Assembly: GCF_030410395.1 (NCBI RefSeq)
Contig: NZ_JAUHHF010000004.1
Span: 186,001 to 250,000 of the forward strand
From: Zwartia panacis
Lineage (GTDB): Bacteria; Pseudomonadota; Gammaproteobacteria; Burkholderiales; Burkholderiaceae_B
Reading direction: 5' to 3'
Length of the DNA stretch: 64,000 nt
The notes beneath the pieces are model-generated. The model did no database searches, had not been told where the DNA came from, and saw only the letters and a list, made by a program, of their open reading frames with translations. Position numbers and translations under genes: made by a program. Positions 20,407 to 29,672 of the stretch are shown here, piece after piece (within the stretch, counting starts at the first letter, position 1; the number at the start of each line of letters is the position of its first letter).

Positions 20407-21036
20407 CTAAGTTCCACAACGCGAACCTGAGGGAGCGCGTCGAGATATCAACGCCTCAGATAACTGATCGGCAAGTGCTTGAACATTGTCTTGCTGTCCT
20501 TTGACTAAAGCCAGCACACCCACTCCCACGGACTGCTGCAACCGTGTGTAGCAAGTCAAAAACGACTGGCTGCCGGGGAAACGCACACTCCAGACCGCAT
20601 CCAGGGCGACAGACTGACCCGGTACTAAATCAAAACGCTGTATGCCCAATTGAATCTGGGTCACCCCTCTACCCGCGGCCTCGGCGACAAGCTTTTGTAT
20701 GGGAGGCATTCCCAAGCGTTGTGTCATTGCCTGTGAAATCGCAGTCGAAAGCTGTGATGATAAGGAGCCTGTCCAACGGTCGTCGCTGAGCACCATGAGT
20801 CGACCATCTCCTTGCCGGACGACCAAAGAGATATTGTCGGCTTCTGCGGGTACAGCGATGTCAGATAAAGTGTAAGGTCCGACTTTAGCGATTGAGACAA
20901 CAGAGGTGGCTGAGGAAACTAAATCTGAACGCCCATCAATACGACTCAACGTGTAGTGCTGTGCTGGAGAACCGGCGCAACCAATCAAGCTGAGTACGCC
21001 CAACGTTAAAGCCAGAGATTTAAGAGAGTTCATCAT
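20407..21036 (-). CDS. pqiC: PqiC-like outer-membrane lipoprotein of an MCE transport system
   Basis: A 209-residue lipoprotein of the PqiC/YmbA (DUF330, ABC-type transport auxiliary) family. It has a signal peptide with lipobox LIGC (Cys20) and the family start HYTLSRID. PqiC is thought to receive lipids at the outer membrane from the PqiB tunnel. It overlaps pqiB by four bases and ends the clpS-clpA-pqiABC run. Its stop codon touches the stop of dut on the other strand. Confidence 0.85.
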   Translation of the reverse strand: MMNSLKSLALTLGVLSLIGCAGSPAQHYTLSRIDGRSDLVSSATSVVSIAKVGPYTLSDIAVPAEADNISLVVRQGDGRLMVLSDDRWTGSLSSQLSTAISQAMTQRLGMPPIQKLVAEAAGRGVTQIQLGIQRFDLVPGQSVALDAVWSVRFPGSQSFLTCYTRLQQSVGVGVLALVKGQQDNVQALADQLSEALISRRAPSGSRCGT

Positions 21037-22706
21037 TTTCCTGTTGCTCCGAGCGTATCCCTTGAGTATGGCTCAGTTGCACGACCACGGATCACTGAAC
21101 TGGGATTGGCTTGCAAACTATCAGTCAATGATTTCAAAGACTTAAGACTGCTCTTGAGGTCATTGAGCATCGCTTCTGTACTTGTCGTAAGAGGACTGCC
21201 AGGGGCAATTAACACGTTCAGGTTCTTCACTGTCTTTTCAATCTGAGTCAGCGTCGAAGCAAGCTTGGGCGCCACACTCTTATCCAGGCTCTCACTCAAC
21301 CGCTTGATCTGAATCATCATCTCATCTAAATCCCCTGCAATTTTCTCAAAGGGAATTCTGTCAATTTTTCCGATAATACTAGCGATCTGAGCCTGCATTG
21401 CGCCAAGATCATCAGAAGGAACCGTAGGCATCATGAAAGGTAGTGAAACCTGTGGTGTTTCAACAGGCGTCAAGTTTGGAAAATCTGCCAAGGTTATATA
21501 AAGCTGCCCGGTCAAAATATTCGCTGTACGCAGCTGCGCTCGCAAGCCTTTGGTAGTGAGCTCACTTAACGAGGCAGCTAGATCCTCAGGTGTTTGGCTG
21601 GCGAGCTTGAGTTCAACATACACTGAGCCTAATCTCTCCGGGTAGAGCGTTGCGTCCACTTTCGTAAAAAATCGTCTAGTCACGATATCAAAGTCAAGTG
21701 CGACAGAATCCACCACACCAATATCGACACCATGAAACGCAACCGCTGCGCCAACGTTCAAACCTCGCACTGTTTGGTCAAAACGCATCCGAATTGGAAC
21801 AGCGACACCCTCTGGAACAGCCTCAGCCGCCAGTCGTGAATCAAAGAGTTTGAAGGATTTTTTGGGATCAGTCAGAGTTTGAGGTTTGCCGAAGGACGCG
21901 AAGGATATTCCTCCCGCGATCAGAGAAAGCAACGATTCGGTTTGCAAATGCATGCCCTGGGCACCAATAGTGAGGTCAATCCCGCTTTCGTTCCAAAAAC
22001 GAGTGCTGCCATCGACGAATTTGTCGTAAGGGGCATCCACAAAAATATTCAGATCAACATGGTGTCCCGAATCATTTAACGTAAAACCGGTCACGAGTCC
22101 GACCTGTATGCGTCGAAAATAAATGGGCGCGCCAGGACCAAGCGAGCCAAGACTGTTCGATCTCAAGGTGAAATGACTACCAGGACGATCGCTGGTGATT
22201 GGCGGAGGTTGCTCCAAGCCAATAAAGTCTTTTTCCTTTGCTCGAGAGGTCGTGGTGGTGTCGAAGTCTGTTTCGATATAAGAACCGGAAAACAGCGTGG
22301 TGAGACCGGAAACACCACCAAGACCGATGCGTGGCTTGACCACCCAAAAACGAGAACCTTCTCGTGCAAAGGCTGCACCGTCTTTTGTGAGATCAGCCTC
22401 GACAATGACACCATTTTGTGTGCCATTGAGTCGTACGCTTTTAACCAGACCGATGACAACGTCTCGATAGCGAATCTGTGTTTTACCCGTTTCTATTCCA
22501 GCAGCGGATTGAAAAGTAATCGTGATTTTGGGACCTTGCTGGGAGTAACCGCGCCACACAATTGAGAGACCCACGACCAGAGCAGCCAGTGGAATAAACC
22601 AGACCCACGCGAGGCTTCTTTTGGGGCGACGCGCCACACGAGGTAAGGGCTTGGGGGGAACCTCTCGAACAGGCTCGGAGTGTCCGGGCTCAATAGGTGA
22701 ACTCAA
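21033..22706 (-). CDS. pqiB: PqiB-like MCE-domain protein of a periplasm-spanning lipid transporter
   Basis: One N-terminal transmembrane segment (about residues 30-48, LAWVWFIPLAALVVGLSIV) is followed by three MCE/MlaD domains, whose starts I place at about residue 55 (AGIETGKTQIRYRDVVIG), 172 (LGPGAPIYFRRIQVG) and 310 (GLNVGAAVAFHGVDIG). The C-terminal 150 residues are helical and end in a Ser/Lys-rich tail, matching the needle-like tube of PqiB. Three rather than seven MCE domains argue for PqiB rather than LetB. It overlaps pqiA and pqiC by four bases each. Confidence 0.9.
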   Translation of the reverse strand: MSSPIEPGHSEPVREVPPKPLPRVARRPKRSLAWVWFIPLAALVVGLSIVWRGYSQQGPKITITFQSAAGIETGKTQIRYRDVVIGLVKSVRLNGTQNGVIVEADLTKDGAAFAREGSRFWVVKPRIGLGGVSGLTTLFSGSYIETDFDTTTTSRAKEKDFIGLEQPPPITSDRPGSHFTLRSNSLGSLGPGAPIYFRRIQVGLVTGFTLNDSGHHVDLNIFVDAPYDKFVDGSTRFWNESGIDLTIGAQGMHLQTESLLSLIAGGISFASFGKPQTLTDPKKSFKLFDSRLAAEAVPEGVAVPIRMRFDQTVRGLNVGAAVAFHGVDIGVVDSVALDFDIVTRRFFTKVDATLYPERLGSVYVELKLASQTPEDLAASLSELTTKGLRAQLRTANILTGQLYITLADFPNLTPVETPQVSLPFMMPTVPSDDLGAMQAQIASIIGKIDRIPFEKIAGDLDEMMIQIKRLSESLDKSVAPKLASTLTQIEKTVKNLNVLIAPGSPLTTSTEAMLNDLKSSLKSLKSLTDSLQANPSSVIRGRATEPYSRDTLGATGK

Positions 22707-23938
22707 CGCGCTCTCTCTTGACCATGATTAAAACTATCAATGTGTGATGATACGTGACGACGATGACCTGCGCGCCTCCAGGCGAGTCTGGGATCGAAAC
22801 TCAGAGCCGCGAGCATCGTCAGGATCACGACGGCTCCAAAGGCAATCGCTCCGCTTCCCGGCTGGATACTCAACAACGCTCCAAACTGCCCCAGCGCTGA
22901 AAGCAAAATCACCACAAACACATCAAGCATAGACCACTGCCCAATAAATTCAACCACTCGGTAGAGCTGAGTGCGAGACTTTAACCCGCGATCGGATCCA
23001 AATTGAGTCAGCGAGACCAACACAGAAAGCGCGACAAGCTTGAAAACCGGCACTAAAACACTAGCAACAAACACAATGATTGCGATATCCCATGAGCCCA
23101 TTTGAAAAAGTTCGATCACACCACCCACGATTGTGTGCCCGGATGTGCCACCTACGGAAGTGATTTGCATGATGGGCAGCAGGTTAGCCGGAACATACAT
23201 GATGGTTGCCGCAAGGACCAGCGCCCATACACGACTAATTTGAGAAGGCGAAGGCGGTTTGGGCACTTCGGGGGGGTGCGCGGGTGCGCCTAAATCAAGC
23301 GCCATCAGACGTAGCCTATGTTGACTCAGACGCCCCAGACTTGTGATCAAAATTGCTGCGCATGCGGTCGCAAAAAGCCCGATACCCAAGACCAAGGACG
23401 CGAGACCAGCCAGCTTAACCGCAGAGACGAGGATACCCACCAAAAAAACGGGCACCATGCACCACGGTTTCAAAACGTCGATAATTTTGATCGTCTGCTC
23501 AAAAAAAAGTGGGAGACGCCCAAAAGAAAGTGGGAAAAGTACCCAAAAGAGCAGACTCAGGTGAATGATCGGCAGAATCATCCCTGCCGCAAACGTGACC
23601 ACGGAAACTTCAGGGTAACCCTCTTGCCAGACCACCGCAATTGCATCAAAAAAAGTTGCGGCCTGACCTTGACCCTGAAGGTACAGTGTCAATACAGGGT
23701 ACGCGTTGGCAAATCCCAAACAGATAAAAGTGGTCAGAATAATGGCCAACCAAGCGAACGGTGTGAATGTCGCGTAAGACTCCAGCACACTGTTGCAGCG
23801 GACGCACTGCGCCCACTGATCAGGAGTGAGTTCAGGGCGGCTGTACACCGCCCCGCACTGATGACACGTGAGCGTGAATGGTTGCGCTCGGTTCAGCGTT
23901 GCGGGCTGAGACACCGAAGGGCCTTTCGATGTCGTCAT
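22703..23938 (-). CDS. pqiA: PqiA-like inner-membrane protein (paraquat-inducible protein A)
   Basis: The 411-residue integral membrane protein carries two PqiA domains of four transmembrane helices each. A zinc-ribbon CHQCGAVY...CVRCN near residues 25-48 precedes the first. In the LetA/PqiA family these proteins feed lipids to the MCE tunnel. Its ATG shares one base with the clpA stop codon (TGATG), so it is probably translated by reinitiation after clpA. It overlaps pqiB by four bases. Confidence 0.9.
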   Translation of the reverse strand: MTTSKGPSVSQPATLNRAQPFTLTCHQCGAVYSRPELTPDQWAQCVRCNSVLESYATFTPFAWLAIILTTFICLGFANAYPVLTLYLQGQGQAATFFDAIAVVWQEGYPEVSVVTFAAGMILPIIHLSLLFWVLFPLSFGRLPLFFEQTIKIIDVLKPWCMVPVFLVGILVSAVKLAGLASLVLGIGLFATACAAILITSLGRLSQHRLRLMALDLGAPAHPPEVPKPPSPSQISRVWALVLAATIMYVPANLLPIMQITSVGGTSGHTIVGGVIELFQMGSWDIAIIVFVASVLVPVFKLVALSVLVSLTQFGSDRGLKSRTQLYRVVEFIGQWSMLDVFVVILLSALGQFGALLSIQPGSGAIAFGAVVILTMLAALSFDPRLAWRRAGHRRHVSSHIDSFNHGQERAR

Positions 23939-26253
23939 CAGTGAACCAGTTCGGCCTCCTGATCCGAGCCTTTGGAGGCACCACTCGGTTTGTCTTGCTT
24001 GATATCGAAGTTCAGGATCACCTTACCTTCAGCATCGACATCGACGAGCACTGAGCCTCCATCCACCAGTTTGCCAAACAGCAGTTCATCCGCAAGCGCT
24101 CGGCGCAAAGTGTCCTGAATCAGGCGCTGCATTGGGCGTGCGCCCATGAGAGGATCAAATCCATTTTTACCAAGATGTGCGCGCAACGCGTCCGTGAAAG
24201 TCGCATCCACACGCTTATCGTGCAATTGGTCTTCAAGTTGCATCAGGAACTTGTCCACCACTCGCAGAATCACTTCCTGGTTCAAAGGTGCAAAAGGCAC
24301 GATCGCATCCAGGCGATTCCTGAATTCAGGCGAAAACAGACGTTTGATATCACCCATCTCATCGCCGCTTGCACGGGTATTAGAAAAGCCGATATTGGGT
24401 TTGTTCAGCGCCTCTGCGCCAGCGTTGGTGGTCATCACCAAGATGACATTACGAAAATCAGCCTTGCGTCCATTGTTATCGGTCAGTGTGCCATGATCCA
24501 TGACCTGGAGAAGAATATTGAACACATCAGGATGTGCCTTTTCTATTTCATCCAGCAACAATACACAATGCGGCTGCTTATTAATCGCTTCAGTCAACAG
24601 CCCACCTTGGTCGAAGCCAACATAGCCTGGAGGCGCGCCGATCAATCGAGAGACCGTATGACGCTCCATGTACTCGGACATGTCAAAACGTAATAACTCA
24701 ACACCAAGCGTGAAAGCCAGCTGTCTCGCCACTTCCGTTTTACCCACACCGGTCGGTCCGGAAAAGAGGAAGGCGCCGATGGGTTTTTCAGGACGGCCCA
24801 AGCCAGAACGGGCCATCTTGATGGCACCCGCAAGTGCTTCGATGGCGGCATCCTGACCATACACAACTGTCTTCAGGTCACGCTCGAGCGTCGCAAGCTT
24901 GCTGCGATCATCACTCGATACCGTCTGGGGTGGAATACGCGCAATCTTTGAAACGATCGCTTCGATATCCGTCTTTCCAATGACTTTCTTTTGCTTGGAA
25001 CGAGGTAAGAGACGCTGGGCAGCACCCGCCTCATCAATGACATCGATGGCCTTGTCTGGCAAATGTCGGTCATTGATATGACGAGCAGATAGCTCAGCTG
25101 CGGCAGTCAAAGCTGCGCCGGAATATTTCACGCCGTGATGTTCCTCGAATCGTCCTTTCAAACCGCGCAAAATCTGAATGGTCTGGGCAACCGATGGCTC
25201 AGAAACATCCACTTTTTGAAAGCGTCTGGACAAAGCGGCATCTTTTTCGAACACACCACGAAACTCTGTATACGTGGTCGCACCGATACAACGCAGCTGA
25301 CCAGAGGACAGAGCCGGCTTGAGAAGATTGGATGCGTCAAGCGTTCCACCCGACGCGGAACCTGCACCAATCAAGGTGTGAATTTCATCGATGAACAGAA
25401 TCGCTTGAGGATTATTCTTAAGTTGCTTGAGGACGCCCTTTAGGCGTTGCTCAAAATCCCCACGGTATTTGGTACCCGCTAAAAGTGCACCCATATCAAG
25501 TGAAAACACCTGAGCATCTTGCAATACCTCTGGTACTTCACCTTGGGTAATCCTGTAGGCCAGTCCTTCGGCGATCGCAGTCTTACCCACTCCGGCTTCA
25601 CCGACAAGCAATGGATTATTTTTCCGCCGACGACAAAGGGTCTGGATCACGCGCTCGACTTCTTGCTCGCGCCCGATCAATGGATCAATGCGCCCAGCGG
25701 TCGCTGCTGCGTTTAAATCCTGCGTGTATAGATCGAGTGGAGACTGCCGACCTTCAGATGCTTGCTCGGCGCCCTCACCTTGTTGCTCTTTTGGCGTGAC
25801 AGGTGCTTCAGCGGCCTGTTTACTGATGCCATGAGAAAGATAATTAACAACATCAAGGCGTGATATTCCCTGCTGCTGGAGATAGAAAACAGCATGGGAT
25901 TCTTTTTCACCAAAAATCGCAACGAGTACATTCGCGCCCGTCACAGGTTTTTTAGAAGCGCCCCCCGCCGACACGTGCATGATGGCACGTTGAATCACCC
26001 GCTGAAAACCGAGTGTGGGTTGAGTATCGACCTCTGCGCCCGCTGGAATGACAGGTGTATTGTCTGTCACAAATTTTCGCAGGTTATTACGTAACTCGTC
26101 CATATTGGCGGAACACGCCCGCAGCACTTCAATGGCCGCGGCATTATCAAGCAGCGACAACAATAAGTGCTCGACGGTGATGAACTCATGCCGAGCTGAA
26201 CGGGCCTCAACAAAGGCCATATGCAGACTAACTTCAAGCTCTTGGGAAATCAC
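23938..26253 (-). CDS. clpA: ATP-dependent Clp protease ATP-binding subunit ClpA
   Basis: ClpA is the double-AAA+ unfoldase that partners ClpP and takes N-end-rule substrates from ClpS. The N domain (about 1-150) is followed by D1 with Walker [10 protein letters not shown], and D2 with GPTGVGKTE. The ClpP-binding loop is seen as NKPNIGFSN near residue 615 (an IGF loop is usual for ClpA/ClpX; here it reads IGF). There is no long middle domain, which separates it from ClpB. It lies 52 bases after clpS, and runs into pqiA with a one-base overlap. Confidence 0.96.
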   Translation of the reverse strand: MISQELEVSLHMAFVEARSARHEFITVEHLLLSLLDNAAAIEVLRACSANMDELRNNLRKFVTDNTPVIPAGAEVDTQPTLGFQRVIQRAIMHVSAGGASKKPVTGANVLVAIFGEKESHAVFYLQQQGISRLDVVNYLSHGISKQAAEAPVTPKEQQGEGAEQASEGRQSPLDLYTQDLNAAATAGRIDPLIGREQEVERVIQTLCRRRKNNPLLVGEAGVGKTAIAEGLAYRITQGEVPEVLQDAQVFSLDMGALLAGTKYRGDFEQRLKGVLKQLKNNPQAILFIDEIHTLIGAGSASGGTLDASNLLKPALSSGQLRCIGATTYTEFRGVFEKDAALSRRFQKVDVSEPSVAQTIQILRGLKGRFEEHHGVKYSGAALTAAAELSARHINDRHLPDKAIDVIDEAGAAQRLLPRSKQKKVIGKTDIEAIVSKIARIPPQTVSSDDRSKLATLERDLKTVVYGQDAAIEALAGAIKMARSGLGRPEKPIGAFLFSGPTGVGKTEVARQLAFTLGVELLRFDMSEYMERHTVSRLIGAPPGYVGFDQGGLLTEAINKQPHCVLLLDEIEKAHPDVFNILLQVMDHGTLTDNNGRKADFRNVILVMTTNAGAEALNKPNIGFSNTRASGDEMGDIKRLFSPEFRNRLDAIVPFAPLNQEVILRVVDKFLMQLEDQLHDKRVDATFTDALRAHLGKNGFDPLMGARPMQRLIQDTLRRALADELLFGKLVDGGSVLVDVDAEGKVILNFDIKQDKPSGASKGSDQEAELVH

Positions 26254-26305
26254 ATTTCCTCCGACGTTCTTTCAAGTGTTACACCGTTAAATTGCATTCT
26301 ATGCC

Positions 26306-26629
26306 TTATTCATCACTCGCCGGTTCCATCACACACTGCAAGGGGTGCTGACGGGCACGCGCATGCTGAGAAACCTGTGCGATGCGGCTCGCCGCAATAT
26401 CGTGCGGGTAAACCCCACACACGCCCTTACCTTCGTGGTGAACTTGCAACATGATTCTCATTGCTTCTTCTTGACCTTTACCGAAAAACTTCTGCAGAAC
26501 ATGTACGACAAACTCCATCGGCGTGTAATCATCATTCAGCAGAATGACCCTGTACATAGGCGGCGGCGCGGTTTTGGCACTCTGCTTCTCTACGACAAGT
26601 TCCGGGGTTGAGGTGGTACGTGCAGGCAT
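26306..26629 (-). CDS. clpS: ATP-dependent Clp protease adaptor ClpS
   Basis: ClpS binds destabilising N-terminal residues and delivers the proteins to ClpAP. The conserved core [20 protein letters not shown] and the conserved [16 protein letters not shown] are intact. The protein has 107 residues with a flexible Thr/Pro-rich N-terminus. It is first in the clpS-clpA-pqiABC group. It is divergent from a cold-shock gene 261 bases away, the common clpS/csp arrangement in Proteobacteria. Confidence 0.96.
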   Translation of the reverse strand: MPARTTSTPELVVEKQSAKTAPPPMYRVILLNDDYTPMEFVVHVLQKFFGKGQEEAMRIMLQVHHEGKGVCGVYPHDIAASRIAQVSQHARARQHPLQCVMEPASDE

Positions 26630-26745
26630 AATAAACAGTCAAAAAATTAAAAAGTCATCGTTTCTTAGCGCAGATTAGTACAAAAAAACACTTAACAAAT
26701 ACATTAGGCACTGACTTGAGAAGACGATACTAGGCAAACCGATAC

Positions 26746-26774
26746 TTGACGAACTTGTTAAATCTGACGAATAT
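26746..26774 (+). promoter_or_regulatory. Possible csp promoter with a long 5' leader
   Basis: TTGACG (26746-26751) is followed after 17 bases by GAATAT (26769-26774). The -35 matches well, the -10 only in part. If used, the transcript has a leader of roughly 110 bases before csp, as in cold-shock genes where the leader controls stability and translation. The rest of the 261-base gap to clpS is AT-rich with no other feature I can support. Confidence 0.35.
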
Positions 26775-26890
26775 CACACCACACTCAAGAGTTTTTTGGG
26801 TGTCAAGATGCCGGAAGCAGATTTTTTCAAGCATAAGCTTTTAATCAGTTTTCCGTTTAGTTTATACAACGCACAGAAGAGGCAGTCGGA

Positions 26891-27124
26891 ATGTCAGACT
26901 CGACCACAAGTAATGGCCCAAAGGTCACCGGAACAGTTAAATGGTTCAACGATGCAAAAGGCTTTGGATTTGTCACGCCAGATGACGGCGGGGAAGACCT
27001 TTTTGCACATTTTTCAGCGATCCAAATGAATGGCTTTAAAACACTCAAAGAAGGCCAAAAGGTTGCCTTTGAAGTCACTCAGGGTCCTAAGGGCAAACAA
27101 GCCACCAATATAACTGCTGCGTAA
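26891..27124 (+). CDS. CspA-family cold-shock protein
   Basis: A 77-residue cold-shock domain protein that binds single-stranded nucleic acid. RNP1 is KGFGFVTP and RNP2 is [24 protein letters not shown] is the family hallmark. The N-terminus has a nine-residue Ser/Thr extension (MSDSTTSNG) before the domain. GAGG-like sequence (AGAAGAGGCAG) lies 8-16 bases upstream of the ATG. It neighbours clpS on the opposite strand. Confidence 0.95.
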   Translation: MSDSTTSNGPKVTGTVKWFNDAKGFGFVTPDDGGEDLFAHFSAIQMNGFKTLKEGQKVAFEVTQGPKGKQATNITAA

Positions 27125-27159
27125 GCGGCCGGGGTGAATAACCCCTTGGATATTACGCA

Positions 27160-27630
27160 ATGTACAGACGGTTCACGCAAGGAAAACAGCGCGACCTCAT
27201 GGTCGTGCTGTTTGTTTTATTCGTCAGTTTTTTTGTATCGATTCACGATGCTCATGCGCAAGCAAATGCAGCGCTCCCGATCAAAAAACTCTCAGCCGGG
27301 ATGCACGTCATTCAAGCCGAGGTTGCAGCGACTCCTCAGTCGCGCACAACTGGACTCATGTATCGCCAATCTCTCGCACCTAACCACGGCATGTTGTTTG
27401 TTTTTGAACAGCCCAATGTGCAATGCTTTTGGATGCGAAATACACTCATTCCATTATCCATCGCTTTTTTACAGGACGATGGCACCATCGTGAACATCGC
27501 CGACATGACACCCCAAAGCGATCAGTCGCATTGCTCGGAAAAACCAGTCAGACTGGCGCTTGAAATGGAACAAGGATGGTTTGCTGCACGTGGCATGACA
27601 CCAGGAAAAAAAATACTCGGTCTGCAATAG
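27160..27630 (+). CDS. DUF192 family secreted protein
   Basis: The 156-residue product starts with a basic stretch and a hydrophobic segment (MVVLFVLFVSFFVSIHDAHA), a signal peptide with likely cleavage after AHA. The mature part is a DUF192 domain with the conserved RTTGLMYRQSLAPNHGMLFVF, FWMRNTLIPLSIAFL and ALEMEQGWFAARGM. The biochemical role of the family is not established. It follows csp by 35 bases. Its last codons overlap the hairpin that terminates the convergent thiolase gene. Confidence 0.85.
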   Translation: MYRRFTQGKQRDLMVVLFVLFVSFFVSIHDAHAQANAALPIKKLSAGMHVIQAEVAATPQSRTTGLMYRQSLAPNHGMLFVFEQPNVQCFWMRNTLIPLSIAFLQDDGTIVNIADMTPQSDQSHCSEKPVRLALEMEQGWFAARGMTPGKKILGLQ

Positions 27631-27638
27631 ACCGAGTA
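27605..27638 (-). terminator. Rho-independent terminator of the thiolase gene
   Basis: A perfect 10-base-pair hairpin (TACTCGGTCT / AGACCGAGTA, arms 27614-27623 and 27629-27638, loop GCAAT) is followed on the minus strand by eight T residues. There is no T run on the plus side, so it works leftward. It overlaps the last five codons and stop of the DUF192 gene. Confidence 0.88.
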
Positions 27639-27664
27639 CCTGTCAAACGTGTGACAAATATTGT

Positions 27665-28870
27665 TCAGACGCGCTCAACAATCATCGCGATACCCTGACC
27701 GACACCAATACACATCGTGCATAAACCATAACGGCCACCGGTGACCTCTAACTGGTGAACAGCAGTCATCACTAATCGCGCACCGCTAGCACCCAATGGG
27801 TGTCCCAGGGCAATAGCGCCTCCATTTGGGTTGACGCGAGGATCGTTATCCGCCACGCCCAGTAAACGCAACACAGCTAAACCCTGGGCTGCGAAGGCTT
27901 CGTTCAACTCGATGACATCAATCTGACCCATCGTTAAACCCGCGAGTGCCAGAACTTTTTGAGAGGCTGGTGCAGGACCGATTCCCATAATGCGAGGCTC
28001 AACTCCAGCCGTCGCCATTGCGACGATGCGCGCGCGAGGCTTAAGACCATGTCTGGCTGCGGCTTGTTCGTGCGCAATCAACATTGCAACTGCGCCATCA
28101 TTGACACCCGAGGCATTACCTGCAGTAACAGTCCCGCCTTCACGCACCACACCTTTGAGCTTGGCCAGCGACTCAAGGCTTGTTTGACGTGGATGCTCGT
28201 CTCGATTCACGATCAAGGCATCACCCTTCTTTTGAGCAATGCTCACAGGAACAATCTCGGAATCAAAATAACCGCTTTTTTGCGCGGCTGCGGTTTTCTC
28301 CTGACTGGCCATCGCAAACAGGTCCTGATCTGCACGAGAAATGTTGAACTGATCGGCAACATTTTCAGCCGTTTCAGGCATGGAGTCGACACCATACTTT
28401 GCTTTCATCAATTTATTGACGAAACGCCAACCAATTGTCGTGTCATAAATCGCGGCGCTTCTGGAAAACGCTGAGTCTGCTTTACCCATCACAAATGGCG
28501 CACGAGTCATACTTTCAACGCCCCCCGCGAGCATCAACGAAGCATCACCCGCGCGAATCGCACGCGCCGCTGTGCCAATCGCATCCATACCGGAACCACA
28601 AAGACGATTGATCGTACCGCCAGGCACAACATCGGGCAGTCCCGCTAATAAAGTCGCCATGCGCGCCACGTTACGGTTGTCTTCACCTGCCTGATTCGCA
28701 CAACCCATCAAGGCATCATCTAACTCTTCCCACTTAACACTTGGATTGCGCTCAGCCAATGCACGTACAGGAATTGCGGCGAGATCGTCTGTTCGAACAG
28801 AGGCCAATGCGCCAGCGTAGCGACCAAAGGGAGTACGAATTGCATCGCAAATGTAAGCGTTTTTATCCAT
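27665..28870 (-). CDS. Acetyl-CoA acyltransferase, 3-oxoadipyl-CoA thiolase type
   Basis: A thiolase of 401 residues with nucleophile C91 in [10 protein letters not shown], the histidine motif [10 protein letters not shown] and the second cysteine in CMCIGVGQG. The insertion [29 protein letters not shown] and [14 protein letters not shown] resemble PcaF, which cleaves 3-oxoadipyl-CoA to succinyl-CoA and acetyl-CoA. No other beta-ketoadipate genes are nearby, so a general acetyl-CoA acetyltransferase role is also possible. It stands alone between sodB and DUF192 with its own terminator. Confidence 0.88.
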   Translation of the reverse strand: MDKNAYICDAIRTPFGRYAGALASVRTDDLAAIPVRALAERNPSVKWEELDDALMGCANQAGEDNRNVARMATLLAGLPDVVPGGTINRLCGSGMDAIGTAARAIRAGDASLMLAGGVESMTRAPFVMGKADSAFSRSAAIYDTTIGWRFVNKLMKAKYGVDSMPETAENVADQFNISRADQDLFAMASQEKTAAAQKSGYFDSEIVPVSIAQKKGDALIVNRDEHPRQTSLESLAKLKGVVREGGTVTAGNASGVNDGAVAMLIAHEQAAARHGLKPRARIVAMATAGVEPRIMGIGPAPASQKVLALAGLTMGQIDVIELNEAFAAQGLAVLRLLGVADNDPRVNPNGGAIALGHPLGASGARLVMTAVHQLEVTGGRYGLCTMCIGVGQGIAMIVERV

Positions 28871-28931
28871 GATGAATCACTCAATAAATAATGAAAAGTT
28901 TCCCGCTAGATCTTAGCGCAAAAAAATCATC

Positions 28932-28956
28932 AAAAAAAAACCGACCCGAAGGTCGG
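28932..28956 (-). terminator. Rho-independent terminator of sodB
   Basis: Hairpin CCGACC (28941-28946), loop CGAA, GGTCGG (28951-28956), followed on the minus strand by nine T residues. It lies 24 bases after the sodB stop codon. The tetraloop and T tract make it a strong leftward terminator. Confidence 0.9.
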
Positions 28957-28979
28957 CTTTGTCAAGACTGGAACATGTT

Positions 28980-29558
28980 TCAGCCAAGGTTTTTAGCTGC
29001 AAAAGACCAGTTGACTAGATTCCAGAAGCTTTCGAGGTATTTAGGACGCGCATTACGATAGTCGATGTAATAGGCATGTTCCCAGACATCACAGGTCAGC
29101 AAAGGCTCGTCAGTCGTAGTGAGCGGTGTGGCGGCGTTGCTTGTGTTGACGATATCTAATGAGCCGTCAGCCTTTTTAACCAACCAAGTCCAGCCTGAAC
29201 CAAAATTGCCTGCTGCAGACTTGTTGAAGGCCTCTTTGAATGCAGCCACGCTACCCCACTTGGCATTGATTGCGTCAGCCAGTTTTCCAGTGGGTTCGCC
29301 GCCGCCGTTGGGGGCCATGCTGTTCCAGTAGAAAGTGTGATTCCAGACCTGTGCAGCATTGTTAAAGATACCGCCGGAAGACTTCTTGACGATGTCTTCG
29401 AGCGAAGCAGACTCAAACTCTGTGCCAGGGATCAAGTTATTCAAGTTTGTCACGTAGGCTTGATGGTGCTTGCCATAGTGGAACTCGAGTGTTTCTTTGG
29501 AGATCGTGGGTGCTAATGCATCCATTGCATAAGGCAAAGCTGGAAGTGTATGGGCCAT
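28980..29558 (-). CDS. sodB: Superoxide dismutase, iron type
   Basis: A 192-residue Fe/Mn-family superoxide dismutase. Metal ligands are His in [12 protein letters not shown], His in VWNHTFYW, and Asp and His in [12 protein letters not shown]. The [14 protein letters not shown] sequence and short length are typical of cytoplasmic iron SodB. It is monocistronic, with its own terminator. In related genomes it lies beside xseA as here. The 114-base gap upstream holds an imperfect inverted repeat but no clear promoter hexamers I can defend. Confidence 0.95.
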   Translation of the reverse strand: MAHTLPALPYAMDALAPTISKETLEFHYGKHHQAYVTNLNNLIPGTEFESASLEDIVKKSSGGIFNNAAQVWNHTFYWNSMAPNGGGEPTGKLADAINAKWGSVAAFKEAFNKSAAGNFGSGWTWLVKKADGSLDIVNTSNAATPLTTTDEPLLTCDVWEHAYYIDYRNARPKYLESFWNLVNWSFAAKNLG

Positions 29559-29672
29559 TGCTGCAAAGTCCTCTTAGATATAGGGATAACAAAATGATGG
29601 CCTATTGTATCGGACAGGCATGCGTCCTGGCTACAACCCCTTCTTTGGGAAGGGTTACCGAGGGCATCAAAC

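Noticed and set aside
23318-23944. Long plus-strand frame opposite pqiA
   Set aside because: Composition is rich in Arg, His and Gln with no motif; it is the antisense shadow of a well-supported membrane protein gene.
29634-29656. Imperfect inverted repeat between sodB and xseA as terminator
   Set aside because: The arms AACCCCTTC/GAAGGGTT need a bulge and no T tract follows on either strand.
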